NCBI RefSeq assembly: GCF_001422285.1
Contig: NZ_LMMO01000004.1
Location: forward strand, 436,983-500,982
Direction: 5' to 3'
Length of the DNA: 64,000 bases
Origin: Frigoribacterium sp. Leaf263
GTDB taxonomy: Bacteria > Actinomycetota > Actinomycetes > Actinomycetales > Microbacteriaceae
This document shows, piece by piece, positions 1 to 7,425 of this stretch. The notes beneath the pieces were generated by a model. It was not told where the DNA came from and made no database searches. It saw nothing but the letters and a program-made list of their open reading frames with translations. The translations under genes were made by a program, and so were the position numbers. Position 1 is the stretch's first letter; each line of letters begins with the position of its first letter.

Positions 1-51
1 CGCGGCGCCCTGCTGCGGGCCGCGCTGGCCTCCGTCGGCGCGCTCCACTAG
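1..51 (+). CDS. 3' end of a protein-coding gene cut by the window edge
   Basis: Frame 1 is open from the first base and ends at TAG (49-51), giving a tail of 16 residues rich in Ala and Leu ending SVGALH. The codons are G+C-rich in the third position as in neighbouring genes, and a strong hairpin follows 48 bases later. Too little is left to name a family. It could also be a chance open frame. Confidence 0.4.
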   Translation, partial: RGALLRAALASVGALH

Positions 52-98
52 CCGCCGCCGCGCCGCCGCGCCGGCGCGCCGGCGCTCGTTCGCTGCGA

Positions 99-156
99 CA
101 CCTCGAAAGCCGCGCTACACCCGCATTGATCGGGGTGTAGCGCGGCTTTCGGGGTG
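99..156 (+). terminator. Long hairpin, member of the 19-base-period hairpin family
   Basis: Arms of about 24 bases (99-123 and 131-156) pair with one mismatch and one unpaired base around a 7-base loop. Within the left arm CACCTCG and CACCCG are direct repeats 19 bases apart. It follows the end of the truncated gene at 51 and precedes the gene starting near 209, so termination is the natural role. No U-tract follows. Arm sequence is close to the hairpin at 27123-27182. Confidence 0.6.
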
Positions 157-208
157 CTGGGCCGATCATCCACAGCCGAGGAGGCGCGGGTGGCGTCGTG
201 CGGATCAC

Positions 209-1141
209 ATGCGTCATGCTCGACCCGTGCTCGAAATGCTGATCCGCCGTGCCTCCGTCATCCGAGCGGGCGGCGGCAGCTCGGCGATCGAGCGCGACGC
301 CCGGCGAGGGCTCCTGCAGCGGGTCGCACCCGGCGCCTACGTGCCCGCTCCTGTCTGGCAGGCGCTCACGGCCGTCGAACGCCATGTGATCCGGGTGCAT
401 GCCGTCGTGCCGCGGTTCGGCGACGAGGTCGTCGTCTCGCACGAGTCGGCGCTGGCGCTCCGCGGCTTCCCGCTGCTGGGGGACTGGCCCGAGCGCGTGC
501 ACGTCATCGACCCCCGGCGTGATCGCGACAAGGTCGGCCCCTGGGCGCATCAGCACGCGGGGCCGTTCGTCGTCGATGAGGTCGATGTCGTCGACGGTCT
601 GCGCGTCGCGGTGTCTCGTCAGGCCGCCGTCGACGCTGTGAGGCGACACGATCTCGCGGGCGGGGCCGTGATCCTCGACCACGGTCTGCGCACCGGTGCT
701 TTCTCGCGGTCGGAGCTCGAGGCGGTGGCGGCGCTGCGTCCCGGCGTTCCGGGCAGTCGACGCGCCACGGCCGCGATCGCCTTCGCCGACGCTCGCGCCG
801 ACTCGCCGGGCGAGTCCCTGAGTCGCGCTGTCATCCACCTCGCGGGGCTCTCGAGGCCCGAGCTGCAGATCCGGTTCCCGCGCGAGGGATCGCTCGTGGG
901 GATCGTCGACTTCTGGTGGCCCGAATGCGGAGTCATCGGCGAGTTCGACGGCGAGGTGAAGTACCGCGATGCGGGTCCGAGGCGGGGACGCACGCCCGAG
1001 CAGGTCGTCATCGACGAGAAGCGCCGAGAGGACGCCCTGCGCTCGCTGCCCGGCGTGAAGGCCGTCGTGAGGTGGAGCTGGGCCGACGCCCTCCGGGGCG
1101 ACCCGCTCGTCTCTGCGCTCCGCCGCGCCGGCGTGCGCTGA
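209..1141 (+). CDS. AbiEi-like / DUF559-like protein, function unproven
   Basis: A 310-residue soluble protein. The first 60 residues look like the winged-helix start of AbiEi-type antitoxin-domain proteins common in actinobacteria (a basic helix followed by an LQRVAPGAYV stretch). The C-terminal third has a DFWWPE...GEFDG...KY pattern, like the DUF559/Vsr-like nuclease fold often fused to such domains. No toxin partner gene is adjacent, so it is a solitary copy rather than a recognisable toxin-antitoxin pair. Start: ATG at 209 gives the longest frame; GTG 227 or ATG 236 are possible, as no clear ribosome site is visible. A GAGGAGGCGCGGGTG repeat (178-192) lies just upstream. Family assignment is by residue pattern only. 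Confidence 0.6.
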   Translation: MRHARPVLEMLIRRASVIRAGGGSSAIERDARRGLLQRVAPGAYVPAPVWQALTAVERHVIRVHAVVPRFGDEVVVSHESALALRGFPLLGDWPERVHVIDPRRDRDKVGPWAHQHAGPFVVDEVDVVDGLRVAVSRQAAVDAVRRHDLAGGAVILDHGLRTGAFSRSELEAVAALRPGVPGSRRATAAIAFADARADSPGESLSRAVIHLAGLSRPELQIRFPREGSLVGIVDFWWPECGVIGEFDGEVKYRDAGPRRGRTPEQVVIDEKRREDALRSLPGVKAVVRWSWADALRGDPLVSALRRAGVR

Positions 1142-1167
1142 CGCGCTGCGCGGCGGTGCAACGCGCA

Positions 1168-1227
1168 ACACCCCGTTCTCGGCGCGACACCCCGATGAAT
1201 GCGGGTGTTGCGCTGAGAACGGGGTGT
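1168..1227. terminator. Bidirectional hairpin terminator, 19-base-period family
   Basis: Arms 1168-1194 and 1202-1227 pair almost fully (three mismatches). ACACCCCG occurs at 1168 and again at 1187, 19 bases apart, and both copies recur inverted in the right arm. It sits between convergent genes ending at 1141 and 1257, as expected for a shared terminator. No U-tract. Confidence 0.7.
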
Positions 1228-1256
1228 CAGGCGGGTCGCGGCGTCAGGCGCGGGGG

Positions 1257-3149
1257 TCAGCGACCGCTGCGCTGGCCGCCGCCGGTGCGGGCCTTGCCGC
1301 CGACGAGGCCGCCGACCTTGAGCGAGCCGGGGCGACCGCCCTCCGAGGAGGCGCGGCGTCCGCCGGAGCGCTGCCCGCCTTCGCGGGGGCCGCCCTGCGA
1401 TGCGGCGAAGTCGGCCTGGTCGTTGCGCACGGCGTTGGTGCGGCTCTGACCGCCGTCGCTCTGGGCACGGCGACCGGTCTGGCGGGTGCCACGCGTCTCG
1501 TCACGGCCGGCGTCGCGCCCGGCGTCACGGCCGCCCTCGCGGACGGGCGTCACCGCGCCGCGCCCGGACTCCGTCGAGTAGAACGTCGAGGCTCCGCCAC
1601 GGGGGGCGGCGTCGCGGCGCGCACCGCCGTCGCGGCCGGCACCCTGGCGTCCGCCGTCACGCGAGCCACCCGAGCGAGCGGCACCGTCGCGACCGCGACC
1701 GGCGTCGGATGAGCGACCCGCGCCTCCTTGGCGTCCGTCGCGCGAGCCGCCGGCCGAGGCCGCGGGGCGACCCGAGCGGTCCTGGCGGGCGATGGGGTTG
1801 CCCTGCGAGTCCTGACGGGCGGCGCGCTTGCGCTGCGCGTTGGCGCCCTGCGAGCGACCGCCGCCGCCCTGCTGCTGCTGGACGGCCGCGCGGGGGGCCG
1901 GCTTCACGTAGGCGGCGACCTCGCCGACCAGCGCGGCGACCTCGGGCGAGGACGGCACGACGGCGGTGATGGTCGGACGGATGTCGGCCTTCTTCATCAG
2001 CTGGGCGACGTCGCGCTTCTGGCTGGGGATGACGAGGGTGACGACGTCGCCCTCGGCTCCGGCGCGGGCGGTGCGGCCCGAGCGGTGCAGGTACGCCTTG
2101 TGCTCGGTGGGCGGGTCGACGTGGATGACGAGCTCGATGTCGTCGACGTGCACGCCACGGGCGGCGACGTCGGTGGCGACGAGCACGCGGGCCGAGCCGT
2201 CCTGGAAGGCGGCGAGGTTGCGGTCGCGCTGAGGCTGCGAGAGGTTGCCGTGAAGGTCGACGGCGGGGATGCCGGCGTCGGTCAGCTTCTTGGCGAGCTT
2301 CTTGGCGTGGTGCTTGGTGCGCATGAAGAGGATGCGGCGCCCCTTGCCGCCGGCGAGCGTCTGCACGAGGGCGTTCTTGCTGTCGACGTCGGGCGTCTCG
2401 AACACGTGGTGGGTCATCTTGGCGACGGGCGAGTTGGCCTCGTCGACCGAGTGCAGCACCTCGTTGTGGAGGAACTGCTTGACCAGCTTGTCCACGCCGT
2501 TGTCGAGGGTGGCGCTGAAGAGGAGGCGCTGGCCGTCGTTCGGGGTGGCCTTCAGGATGCGCGTGACGCCGGGCAGGAACCCCAGGTCGGCCATGTGGTC
2601 GGCCTCGTCGAGCACGGTGATCTCGATGGCGTCGAGCTTCACGAAGCCCTGCTTCATGAGGTCCTCGAGGCGACCGGGGCAGGCGATGATGATGTCGACG
2701 CCGGCTTTGAGGGCCTGCACCTGACGGTTCTGCGAGACGCCGCCGAAGATGGTGGTGGTGCGCATGCCGTAGGCCGCGGCGAGCGGGGCCAGGACGGCGT
2801 CGATCTGCGTGGCGAGCTCGCGGGTGGGGGCGAGCACCAGACCGAGGGGGCGACCGGCGCGACGCTGGCCGCCGGCGAGCTTGCCGCCGAGACGGGCCGC
2901 CATGGGGATGGAGAACGCGAGGGTCTTGCCCGAGCCGGTCTTGCCGCGACCGAGCACGTCGCGCCCGGCGAGCGTGTCGGGGAGGGTGTCGACCTGGATC
3001 GGGAAGGCGTTGGTCTTGCCCTCTGCCGCGAGCGACTTGACGATCGGGGCGGGGACGCCGAGCGAGCTGAAGGTGACGGTGTCGGTCGTCTCGTCGACGG
3101 TCGAGCCGTCGGGGGTGGTGTTCTCGGTGTCGAGTGTGGTGGTTGACAT
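1257..3149 (-). CDS. DEAD-box ATP-dependent RNA helicase with RG-rich tail
   Basis: A 630-residue helicase of the DeaD/RhlE group that remodels structured RNA in the cytoplasm. In order: Q-motif region (FSSLGVPAPIVKSL), motif I GKTGSGKT, Ia PTRELATQ, motif II DEAD, motif III SAT, then the second RecA fold with VATDVAARG and HRSGRTARAG (motif VI). After about residue 430 comes a disordered tail of Arg, Gly, Ser and Asp, typical of actinobacterial homologues and probably RNA-binding. ATG 3149 is chosen because AAAGGTG precedes it; the frame stays open upstream but without helicase homology. A long untranslated stretch precedes it, as often seen for cold-induced helicases (inference). The repeat word occurs at 1715-1727 inside the tail, and a variant runs over the stop codon. 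Confidence 0.92.
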   Translation of the reverse strand: MSTTTLDTENTTPDGSTVDETTDTVTFSSLGVPAPIVKSLAAEGKTNAFPIQVDTLPDTLAGRDVLGRGKTGSGKTLAFSIPMAARLGGKLAGGQRRAGRPLGLVLAPTRELATQIDAVLAPLAAAYGMRTTTIFGGVSQNRQVQALKAGVDIIIACPGRLEDLMKQGFVKLDAIEITVLDEADHMADLGFLPGVTRILKATPNDGQRLLFSATLDNGVDKLVKQFLHNEVLHSVDEANSPVAKMTHHVFETPDVDSKNALVQTLAGGKGRRILFMRTKHHAKKLAKKLTDAGIPAVDLHGNLSQPQRDRNLAAFQDGSARVLVATDVAARGVHVDDIELVIHVDPPTEHKAYLHRSGRTARAGAEGDVVTLVIPSQKRDVAQLMKKADIRPTITAVVPSSPEVAALVGEVAAYVKPAPRAAVQQQQGGGGRSQGANAQRKRAARQDSQGNPIARQDRSGRPAASAGGSRDGRQGGAGRSSDAGRGRDGAARSGGSRDGGRQGAGRDGGARRDAAPRGGASTFYSTESGRGAVTPVREGGRDAGRDAGRDETRGTRQTGRRAQSDGGQSRTNAVRNDQADFAASQGGPREGGQRSGGRRASSEGGRPGSLKVGGLVGGKARTGGGQRSGR

Positions 3150-3596
3150 GTGGTGCACCTTTCGGGGCATCGGTGTCGAGCCGGGCCAGGCTGCGTGACC
3201 ACCGTGACGGGCGACGACGTCGTGCTGACGTGTTCGCGCGAGGGCGGGGCAGAGCCGGGAGAACGGCTGTCGTAGCCGGGCTCGAGATGTGGCGACGGTG
3301 CAGGTGTGCACGATCGTTTCGCCGCAGAGTGAGCTTCGCGCGCCTGCTGGCTGCCTGGGTGTGTGCCAGGACGGGAGAGGCGGGGAGGGGCGTGCTACGA
3401 CGCAGGGAGCCGGTCAGGCCGACTCGCAAGTGATCCCAGCTTAGCGGAGGTGCACGGAAAGCGCGACGGGGGTGCCCGAGGAGGCGCGGGTCCTCTACGA
3501 GTGGGGGCTAGCGGGCCCCTCCGGGGATGACGTTCTTCACCCCTCAGCGTCAGCCAGGCGACTTCGAAAGCATCAAGCCCCCGTTCGAACGACGCC
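3150..3596. other. 447-bp intergenic region between two minus-strand genes
   Basis: No convincing gene. It should contain the promoter and leader of the helicase on the minus strand; I see no clear -35/-10 pair. A perfect GAGGAGGCGCGGGTC repeat sits at 3478-3492. No strong hairpin is obvious after the DUF1684 start side. Confidence 0.5.
3478..3492 (+). repeat. Intergenic copy of the 15-base GAGGAGGCGCGGGTC repeat
   Basis: Perfect copy of the longest form of the repeat, in non-coding DNA far from any start codon, so it is not acting here as a ribosome-binding site. Confidence 0.8.
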
Positions 3597-4316
3597 TCAG
3601 CGCACCGTCCCGTACCGCTCGCCCACCGGGATCTCCACGGCGACCGTGTTGCCCGGCTGGGCGAGGGGGCAGGCCCAGGCGGGGTCGTAGGCGCAGCTCG
3701 GGTTGTAGGCGAAGTTGAAGTCGAGCACGATCGTGCCGGGCTCGGTGCCCGCGCCGAGGTCGGCGCCCTTGACCGAGTCGATCAGGTAGCGGCCGCCGCC
3801 GTACGTGCCACCGGGCCTGCCTGCCAGGGCGTCCTTCACGGGCACGAACAGGCCCCCGCCGTACTGCACCAGCTTCCACACGTCGAGCCGCCCGACGCCG
3901 GGCACGCTCGCCACCCCGACGAGGTCGAACTGCACATCGCCGTCGGTGCCCGTCTCGACGACCATGCGTCGCGTCTCGACCGGCTCGACGACGACCTCGA
4001 ACCGCCAGGCCGGGTCGTACGGAGTCGTCGGAAGCCCGGTGAACCCGGGGCGGTCCTCGGGCAGCAGAGGCGTCGACGGGTGGGTGGTGAAGAGCTCGTC
4101 GCGGGTGCGCCGCCAGAGGTCGTGCGCCTCGACCAGATCGGCCGACTCGCGTACATCGCGGTAGAGGCGGTGGATCGTCCGACGCCACGACGCGATGTCG
4201 AGCGCCCCCTGCGCCGCACTCGGCCTCGCCGGGGCGAGCACGTCGACGGCCACGGCCTCGCCGGGCGTCGTGAGGTCGGAGGCGGAAGCTGAGGAGGCGC
4301 GGGTCGGGTCGGTCAC
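3597..4316 (-). CDS. DUF1684 domain protein
   Basis: About 239 residues, cytoplasmic, no signal or membrane segment. The C-terminal part holds the DUF1684 hallmark NPSCAYDPAWACPLAQPGN, preceded by a YLIDS segment and followed by VAVEIPVGER. The N-terminal part (SWRRTIHRLYRDVR) matches the usual start of this family. Biochemical role is unknown. I place the start at GTG 4316 because TACGGT (minus strand) lies 7 bases ahead, the leaderless arrangement common here; GTG 4325 is the in-frame alternative. The N-terminus contains the repeat word (4293-4305), translated TRASS. Confidence 0.85.
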   Translation of the reverse strand: MTDPTRASSASASDLTTPGEAVAVDVLAPARPSAAQGALDIASWRRTIHRLYRDVRESADLVEAHDLWRRTRDELFTTHPSTPLLPEDRPGFTGLPTTPYDPAWRFEVVVEPVETRRMVVETGTDGDVQFDLVGVASVPGVGRLDVWKLVQYGGGLFVPVKDALAGRPGGTYGGGRYLIDSVKGADLGAGTEPGTIVLDFNFAYNPSCAYDPAWACPLAQPGNTVAVEIPVGERYGTVR

Positions 4317-4403
4317 GTCACCCACCGTACGCAGCGCCTCCGACAGTGCTCGCGCCTCCTTCTCAGGTCCGCGACGCGGCCGCCCACGGCCTCGGAACGC
4401 CCT

Positions 4404-4892
4404 CTAGGCGTGCTTCGGGTGCGTCGGCGCCCCGCGCCAGGTCGGCGCGAGCGCCTTCATCCGGAACGCGCGCCACTGCCAGGTCGCCCAGAGCCCGGGC
4501 CAGAGCAGCAGGCCGAGGGCCCCGGCGTGGAACTCCATCCGGTCGCGCAGCAGCGTCTCGCCGGTGCCGATGGGCGAGACGGCCATGCGGTGGTTGATGC
4601 GCATCCGGGCGAACTGGCCGCTCGTGCCCGTGCCGGTGTCGCGCTGGATCCAGGCGCCGTCGCGCTCGTGCCAGTCGAGGTCGACGTGCGTGCTGCCGAG
4701 GGGCAGGACCCCGAGGATGCTCGCCGAGACCGGGTGCGCCTCCTCGGTCCAGCGCTCGGGGAAGCCCTCGGGTGCATCCGAGCGGTACTTCACGAGGGGC
4801 GTGGTCACGGCGACCATCACGCGCGGGTCGCGCAGGGCGTCCGTCGCGATGTCGACGGGGCAGGCGAGGCGGATCTTGAGCTGCACGTGCAT
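4404..4892 (-). CDS. SRPBCC-fold lipid/ligand-binding protein
   Basis: A 162-residue protein with the alternation of a START/SRPBCC cup: an opening strand (MHVQLKIRL), a central run of ligand-cup strands (THVDLDWHERDGAW), and a long terminal helix containing the Trp-rich GLWATWQWRAFRMKALAP. Probably binds a hydrophobic ligand; the ligand is unknown. ATG 4892 is chosen for its GCAGGAG ribosome site 10 bases upstream; an in-frame ATG at 4973 has none and would translate through a repeat copy (4944-4958). Confidence 0.7.
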   Translation of the reverse strand: MHVQLKIRLACPVDIATDALRDPRVMVAVTTPLVKYRSDAPEGFPERWTEEAHPVSASILGVLPLGSTHVDLDWHERDGAWIQRDTGTGTSGQFARMRINHRMAVSPIGTGETLLRDRMEFHAGALGLLLWPGLWATWQWRAFRMKALAPTWRGAPTHPKHA

Positions 4893-4943
4893 GCGTCGAT
4901 CCAACTCCTGCGGCCTGTGGAGGGGGCCGCCTGTGGAGGGGCC

Positions 4944-4958
4944 GAGGAGGCGCGGGTC
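4944..4958 (+). repeat. Intergenic copy of the 15-base repeat
   Basis: Perfect GAGGAGGCGCGGGTC between the divergent SRPBCC (minus) and ComB-like (plus) genes. Confidence 0.8.
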
Positions 4959-5023
4959 GCGGCGGTCCGTCATCGCGCGTCATGCTCGGCCACCGCTCCG
5001 CTCGTCCGACCTACTGTGGAGGG

Positions 5024-5620
5024 ATGAACACGCACGGCCAGCAGAAGTACCAGGTCAGGCTCGACCACGGCATCGCCGGAGCCGGCCGCATCGCACCCGG
5101 CGCCCACCTCGTCGTGGTCGTCGACGCCCTCGACGGGCACGGGCTGCTCTCGACCGACGAGACGGTCGCCGCCGTGCTCGACGCCGTCGCGGAGGCGTCC
5201 GAAGGGGCTGACCGGAGCGAGGGCGCCGATGCCACCGAGCGCGGCGACGGGCCCGTGCACGCCGAGACCGTCGAGGTGCTGCTCGTGACGACCCCCGCCG
5301 ACGCCGACGGCGTCGCCCGCCGCGTGCTCGAGCGGCAGGCCGACCGGGGCGACCGCGCCGTCGTCGCGATCGTCGCCGCCGGCGCCGTCGAGCCCGACGG
5401 CTTCCGCCCTGCGGTCGAGGACCAGCTCGCCGCCGGAGCCGTCGTCGACGCGCTCGCCGCGGTCGGCATCGACTCGTCGTCGCCCGAGGCGGCCGTCGCC
5501 TGCGCCGCCGCGGTGTCGCTCCGGCGGGCGACGTCGCACCTGCTCACGGCGTCGGCCTCGGCGGGAGAGCTCGTCGCGACCGGCCGGGCCGACCTCGTGT
5601 CGGCCACCCGCGCCTCCTGA
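5024..5620 (+). CDS. ComB-like (2-phosphosulfolactate phosphatase family) protein
   Basis: A 198-residue protein that opens like ComB family members: a GIAGAGRIAP turn followed by a hydrophobic strand HLVVVVDAL, then an Ala-rich region with a VAIVAAGAVE strand. It lacks the clear catalytic signature I would expect of a true ComB, so enzyme activity is uncertain. ATG 5024 follows TACTGT by 6 bases, suggesting a leaderless mRNA. Its last codons and stop are written by the repeat: ACCCGCGCCTCCTGA ends the gene as TRAS-stop. An array of degenerate copies follows directly. Confidence 0.5.
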   Translation: MNTHGQQKYQVRLDHGIAGAGRIAPGAHLVVVVDALDGHGLLSTDETVAAVLDAVAEASEGADRSEGADATERGDGPVHAETVEVLLVTTPADADGVARRVLERQADRGDRAVVAIVAAGAVEPDGFRPAVEDQLAAGAVVDALAAVGIDSSSPEAAVACAAAVSLRRATSHLLTASASAGELVATGRADLVSATRAS

Positions 5621-5722
5621 GCTGCGCCGCGCCTCCTGAGTCGCGCCGGTGCCTCCTAGCCCGGCCCGCGCCTCCTGAACCGGCCCGCGCCTCCTGAGAC
5701 GCGCCGCGCCTCCTGAGCCGCG
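5604..5722 (-). repeat. Tandem array of the repeat, 19-base period, minus orientation
   Basis: Six consecutive units of 17-20 bases, each ending CGCGCCTCCTGA or a one/two-base variant (GGTGCCTCCTA), followed by a decayed seventh. The first unit includes the stop codon of the ComB-like gene. No ORF explains it. The core CGCGCCTCCT is the reverse complement of the dispersed AGGAGGCGCG repeat. Confidence 0.85.
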
Positions 5723-5800
5723 CCGGTGCCCACTGTCGGGGGCGCGGCGTAGCCTGTGCCGCATCGCGACCACCCCGTCGCCCGAACCGCTGGAGGAACC

Positions 5801-6106
5801 ATGAAGGCAGTGCTCACCGACGGAACCGTCGTCGCCGAGGCCCCGAAAGATGAGCTCGTCTCGATCGAGGGCAACTGGTACTTCCCGCCGTCGAGCGTCG
5901 ACGAGAGCCTGCTCGAGAAGAGCCCCACCCAGTACCACTGCCCGTGGAAGGGCGACACGCAGTACTTCAGCGTCAAGTCGGGCGACACCCTCCTGCAGGA
6001 TCGCGCCTGGAGCTACCCCGAGCCGATCCCCGCCTCGTTCGAGCGCGTCGGCTCGGACTACTCGGGCTACGTCGCGTTCTGGAAGGACGTCTCGGTCGTC
6101 GACTGA
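5801..6106 (+). CDS. DUF427 family protein
   Basis: A 101-residue single-domain protein. The family pattern is clear: an N-terminal GTVVAEAPKDELVSIEGNWYF with the conserved Trp-Tyr-Phe, the CPWKGDTQYFSV core containing the near-invariant Cys-Pro-Trp-Lys-Gly, and a closing GYVAFWKDVSVVD strand. DUF427 proteins form a small beta-barrel of unknown role. ATG 5801 has GGAGGAACC directly upstream. A TAGCCT box at 5750 may be the -10. A perfect copy of the repeat begins 4 bases after the stop codon. Confidence 0.9.
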   Translation: MKAVLTDGTVVAEAPKDELVSIEGNWYFPPSSVDESLLEKSPTQYHCPWKGDTQYFSVKSGDTLLQDRAWSYPEPIPASFERVGSDYSGYVAFWKDVSVVD

Positions 6107-6109
6107 CCC

Positions 6110-6124
6110 GAGGAGGCGCGGGTC
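6110..6124 (+). repeat. 15-base repeat directly after a stop codon
   Basis: Perfect GAGGAGGCGCGGGTC between the DUF427 stop codon and the terminator hairpin. TGACCC precedes it, so TGACCCG and CGGGTCG form a short inverted pair. Confidence 0.75.
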
Positions 6125-6163
6125 GACTGGCGCAGGCCGCCTCGCCGCCACGCTGCGGTCACG

Positions 6164-6223
6164 ACGCCAGGTCGTGGACACGACGCCAGGGGTGGAGCCG
6201 GCGTCGTGTCCACGACCTGGCGT
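6164..6223. terminator. Perfect 24-bp hairpin between convergent genes, 19-base-period family
   Basis: Arms 6164-6187 and 6200-6223 are perfectly complementary with a 12-base loop. ACGACGCCAGG occurs at 6161 and 6180, a 19-base period, as in the hairpins at 99, 1168, 18568 and 27123 but with a different repeated word. Lies between genes ending at 6106 (plus) and 6256 (minus). Confidence 0.75.
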
Positions 6224-6255
6224 TCTGCACGCGCGGCGTCGGCGTGCGCCCCGGG

Positions 6256-6900
6256 TCAGCGCGCGGCGGTGCGCTGGCGGTGCGCTCGCACCTTCGCGCG
6301 GTTGCCGCAGCGCTGCATCGAGCACCAGCGGCGACTGCCCGCCCGCGACTCGTCGAAGAACACGAGTCCGCACGCCTCGTTCGAGCAGCGGCGCAGGCGC
6401 GAGTCCGAGCCGCCGACGAACCCGACCGTCGTGAACAGCGCCACGGCGTCACGCGCGACCGACGCCATGGCCTGCCCGAGGCGGAGTCGACCGGCGCCGG
6501 CCTGGCGACGTCCGCCCGCGAGCGAGGGCGGCACGTCGGGCAGCGCGGCGAAGAGGTTGAGCGTGTCGACGTCCTGAGGATCGGTCGACGTGCCGTCGGC
6601 GGAGGCCACGGCCAGACGCGCGATCGCATCGCGGAGGCCCCGCGCGTCGGCCAGCTCGCGGTCGCCCGCGGATCCGGCGACGCCCTCGAAGCGCTCGCCG
6701 ATCCAGTCGTCGAGATCGGCGGGCAGCAGCAGGCCGTCCCACGGGGTCGACCCGTCGGCCGGCAGGTCGAGACCGGACTCGGGGCCGAAGCGCGATCCGG
6801 CCCGGAACCCGCCGAGATAGGCGAAGTCGAGCCCGAGCGACCCCGAGTCGAAGAACCACCGGGTGTCGGTGTCGGATCTGAGCCACTGTCCGGTCTGCAC
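6256..6900 (-). CDS. CGNR zinc-finger domain protein (ABATE type)
   Basis: A 214-residue protein with an N-terminal alpha-helical ABATE region and a C-terminal CGNR zinc ribbon: CSNEACGLVFFD, then RRWCSMQRCGNRAKVRAH, giving four Cys for one zinc and the family name motif CGNR. Such proteins are presumed DNA-binding regulators in actinobacteria; targets are unknown. The start is GTG 6900, preceded by TAGACT on the minus strand six bases away, so probably leaderless. Convergent with DUF427, sharing the hairpin at 6164-6223. SprT begins upstream on the same strand, with only 9 bases between them. Confidence 0.88.
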   Translation of the reverse strand: MQTGQWLRSDTDTRWFFDSGSLGLDFAYLGGFRAGSRFGPESGLDLPADGSTPWDGLLLPADLDDWIGERFEGVAGSAGDRELADARGLRDAIARLAVASADGTSTDPQDVDTLNLFAALPDVPPSLAGGRRQAGAGRLRLGQAMASVARDAVALFTTVGFVGGSDSRLRRCSNEACGLVFFDESRAGSRRWCSMQRCGNRAKVRAHRQRTAAR

Positions 6901-6909
6901 CGAACCAGT

Positions 6910-7368
6910 CTAAGCGGTTACGCGCTTCGTCCAGGTGATCAGGTGCTCGGGGTCGTAGCGGCGCGAGCAGCGACCGCACGACAGCGGCCGTCTCGGCTCG
7001 CGGTAGCGGTAGTGCTCGTGACCCTCCGAGCAGACACCGACCCAGGGGGCGAGATCGGACGCGATGGCGCCGTCGTGCAGGCGGTCGCCGACGTAGCCGA
7101 GATCGCCGGCGACGGACCTCCAGCGGGGTCCGTGCCCCGCCTTCGACCCCGCGAGGGCGTGGGCGACCTCGTGCAGCAGCACCTGGTGGATCTCGTCGTC
7201 GTCGTAGCGCTCCGCCAGATGCCGCGACACGGTGATCCGCTTCTTCGTGTAGTCGCACAGCCCGGCACGGGTCTTCGCGTTGTCGAAGCCGAAGGTCCAC
7301 ACCGTCGGGTCGAGATGCAGGGCGATGAGGGCGTCGGCCCAGCGCCTCACGCGCTCGAGATCGGCCAC
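6910..7368 (-). CDS. SprT-like zinc metallopeptidase
   Basis: A 152-residue SprT family protein. It carries HEVAHALAG (HExxH zinc-binding and catalytic motif) at about residues 67-75 and a C-terminal zinc ribbon with Cys pairs (VGVCSEGHEH and SCGRCSRRYDP). The family resembles the protease core of SPRTN, which acts on DNA-protein crosslinks in eukaryotes; the bacterial role is not established. The start GTG 7368 gives the usual family N-terminus (LERVRRWADALIALHL). Likely co-transcribed with the CGNR gene 9 bases downstream. Confidence 0.85.
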   Translation of the reverse strand: MADLERVRRWADALIALHLDPTVWTFGFDNAKTRAGLCDYTKKRITVSRHLAERYDDDEIHQVLLHEVAHALAGSKAGHGPRWRSVAGDLGYVGDRLHDGAIASDLAPWVGVCSEGHEHYRYREPRRPLSCGRCSRRYDPEHLITWTKRVTA

Positions 7369-7425
7369 GGCGACGTCAGGACTCGCGGGGAGGGCAGGAG
7401 GTGCGGGTGCGGTGGGAGGCGCGGG

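Noticed and set aside
178-228. Promoter and ribosome site of the AbiEi-like gene
   Set aside because: No convincing -10/-35 or Shine-Dalgarno; start left uncertain.
3478-3492. Reading the AGGAGG part of the repeat as ribosome-binding sites
   Set aside because: Most copies are not ahead of start codons and many are inside genes or inverted; only the copy before the NlpC gene (29975) fits.
5604-5722. CRISPR array
   Set aside because: Units of 19 bases with no spacers and degenerate repeats; no cas genes nearby.
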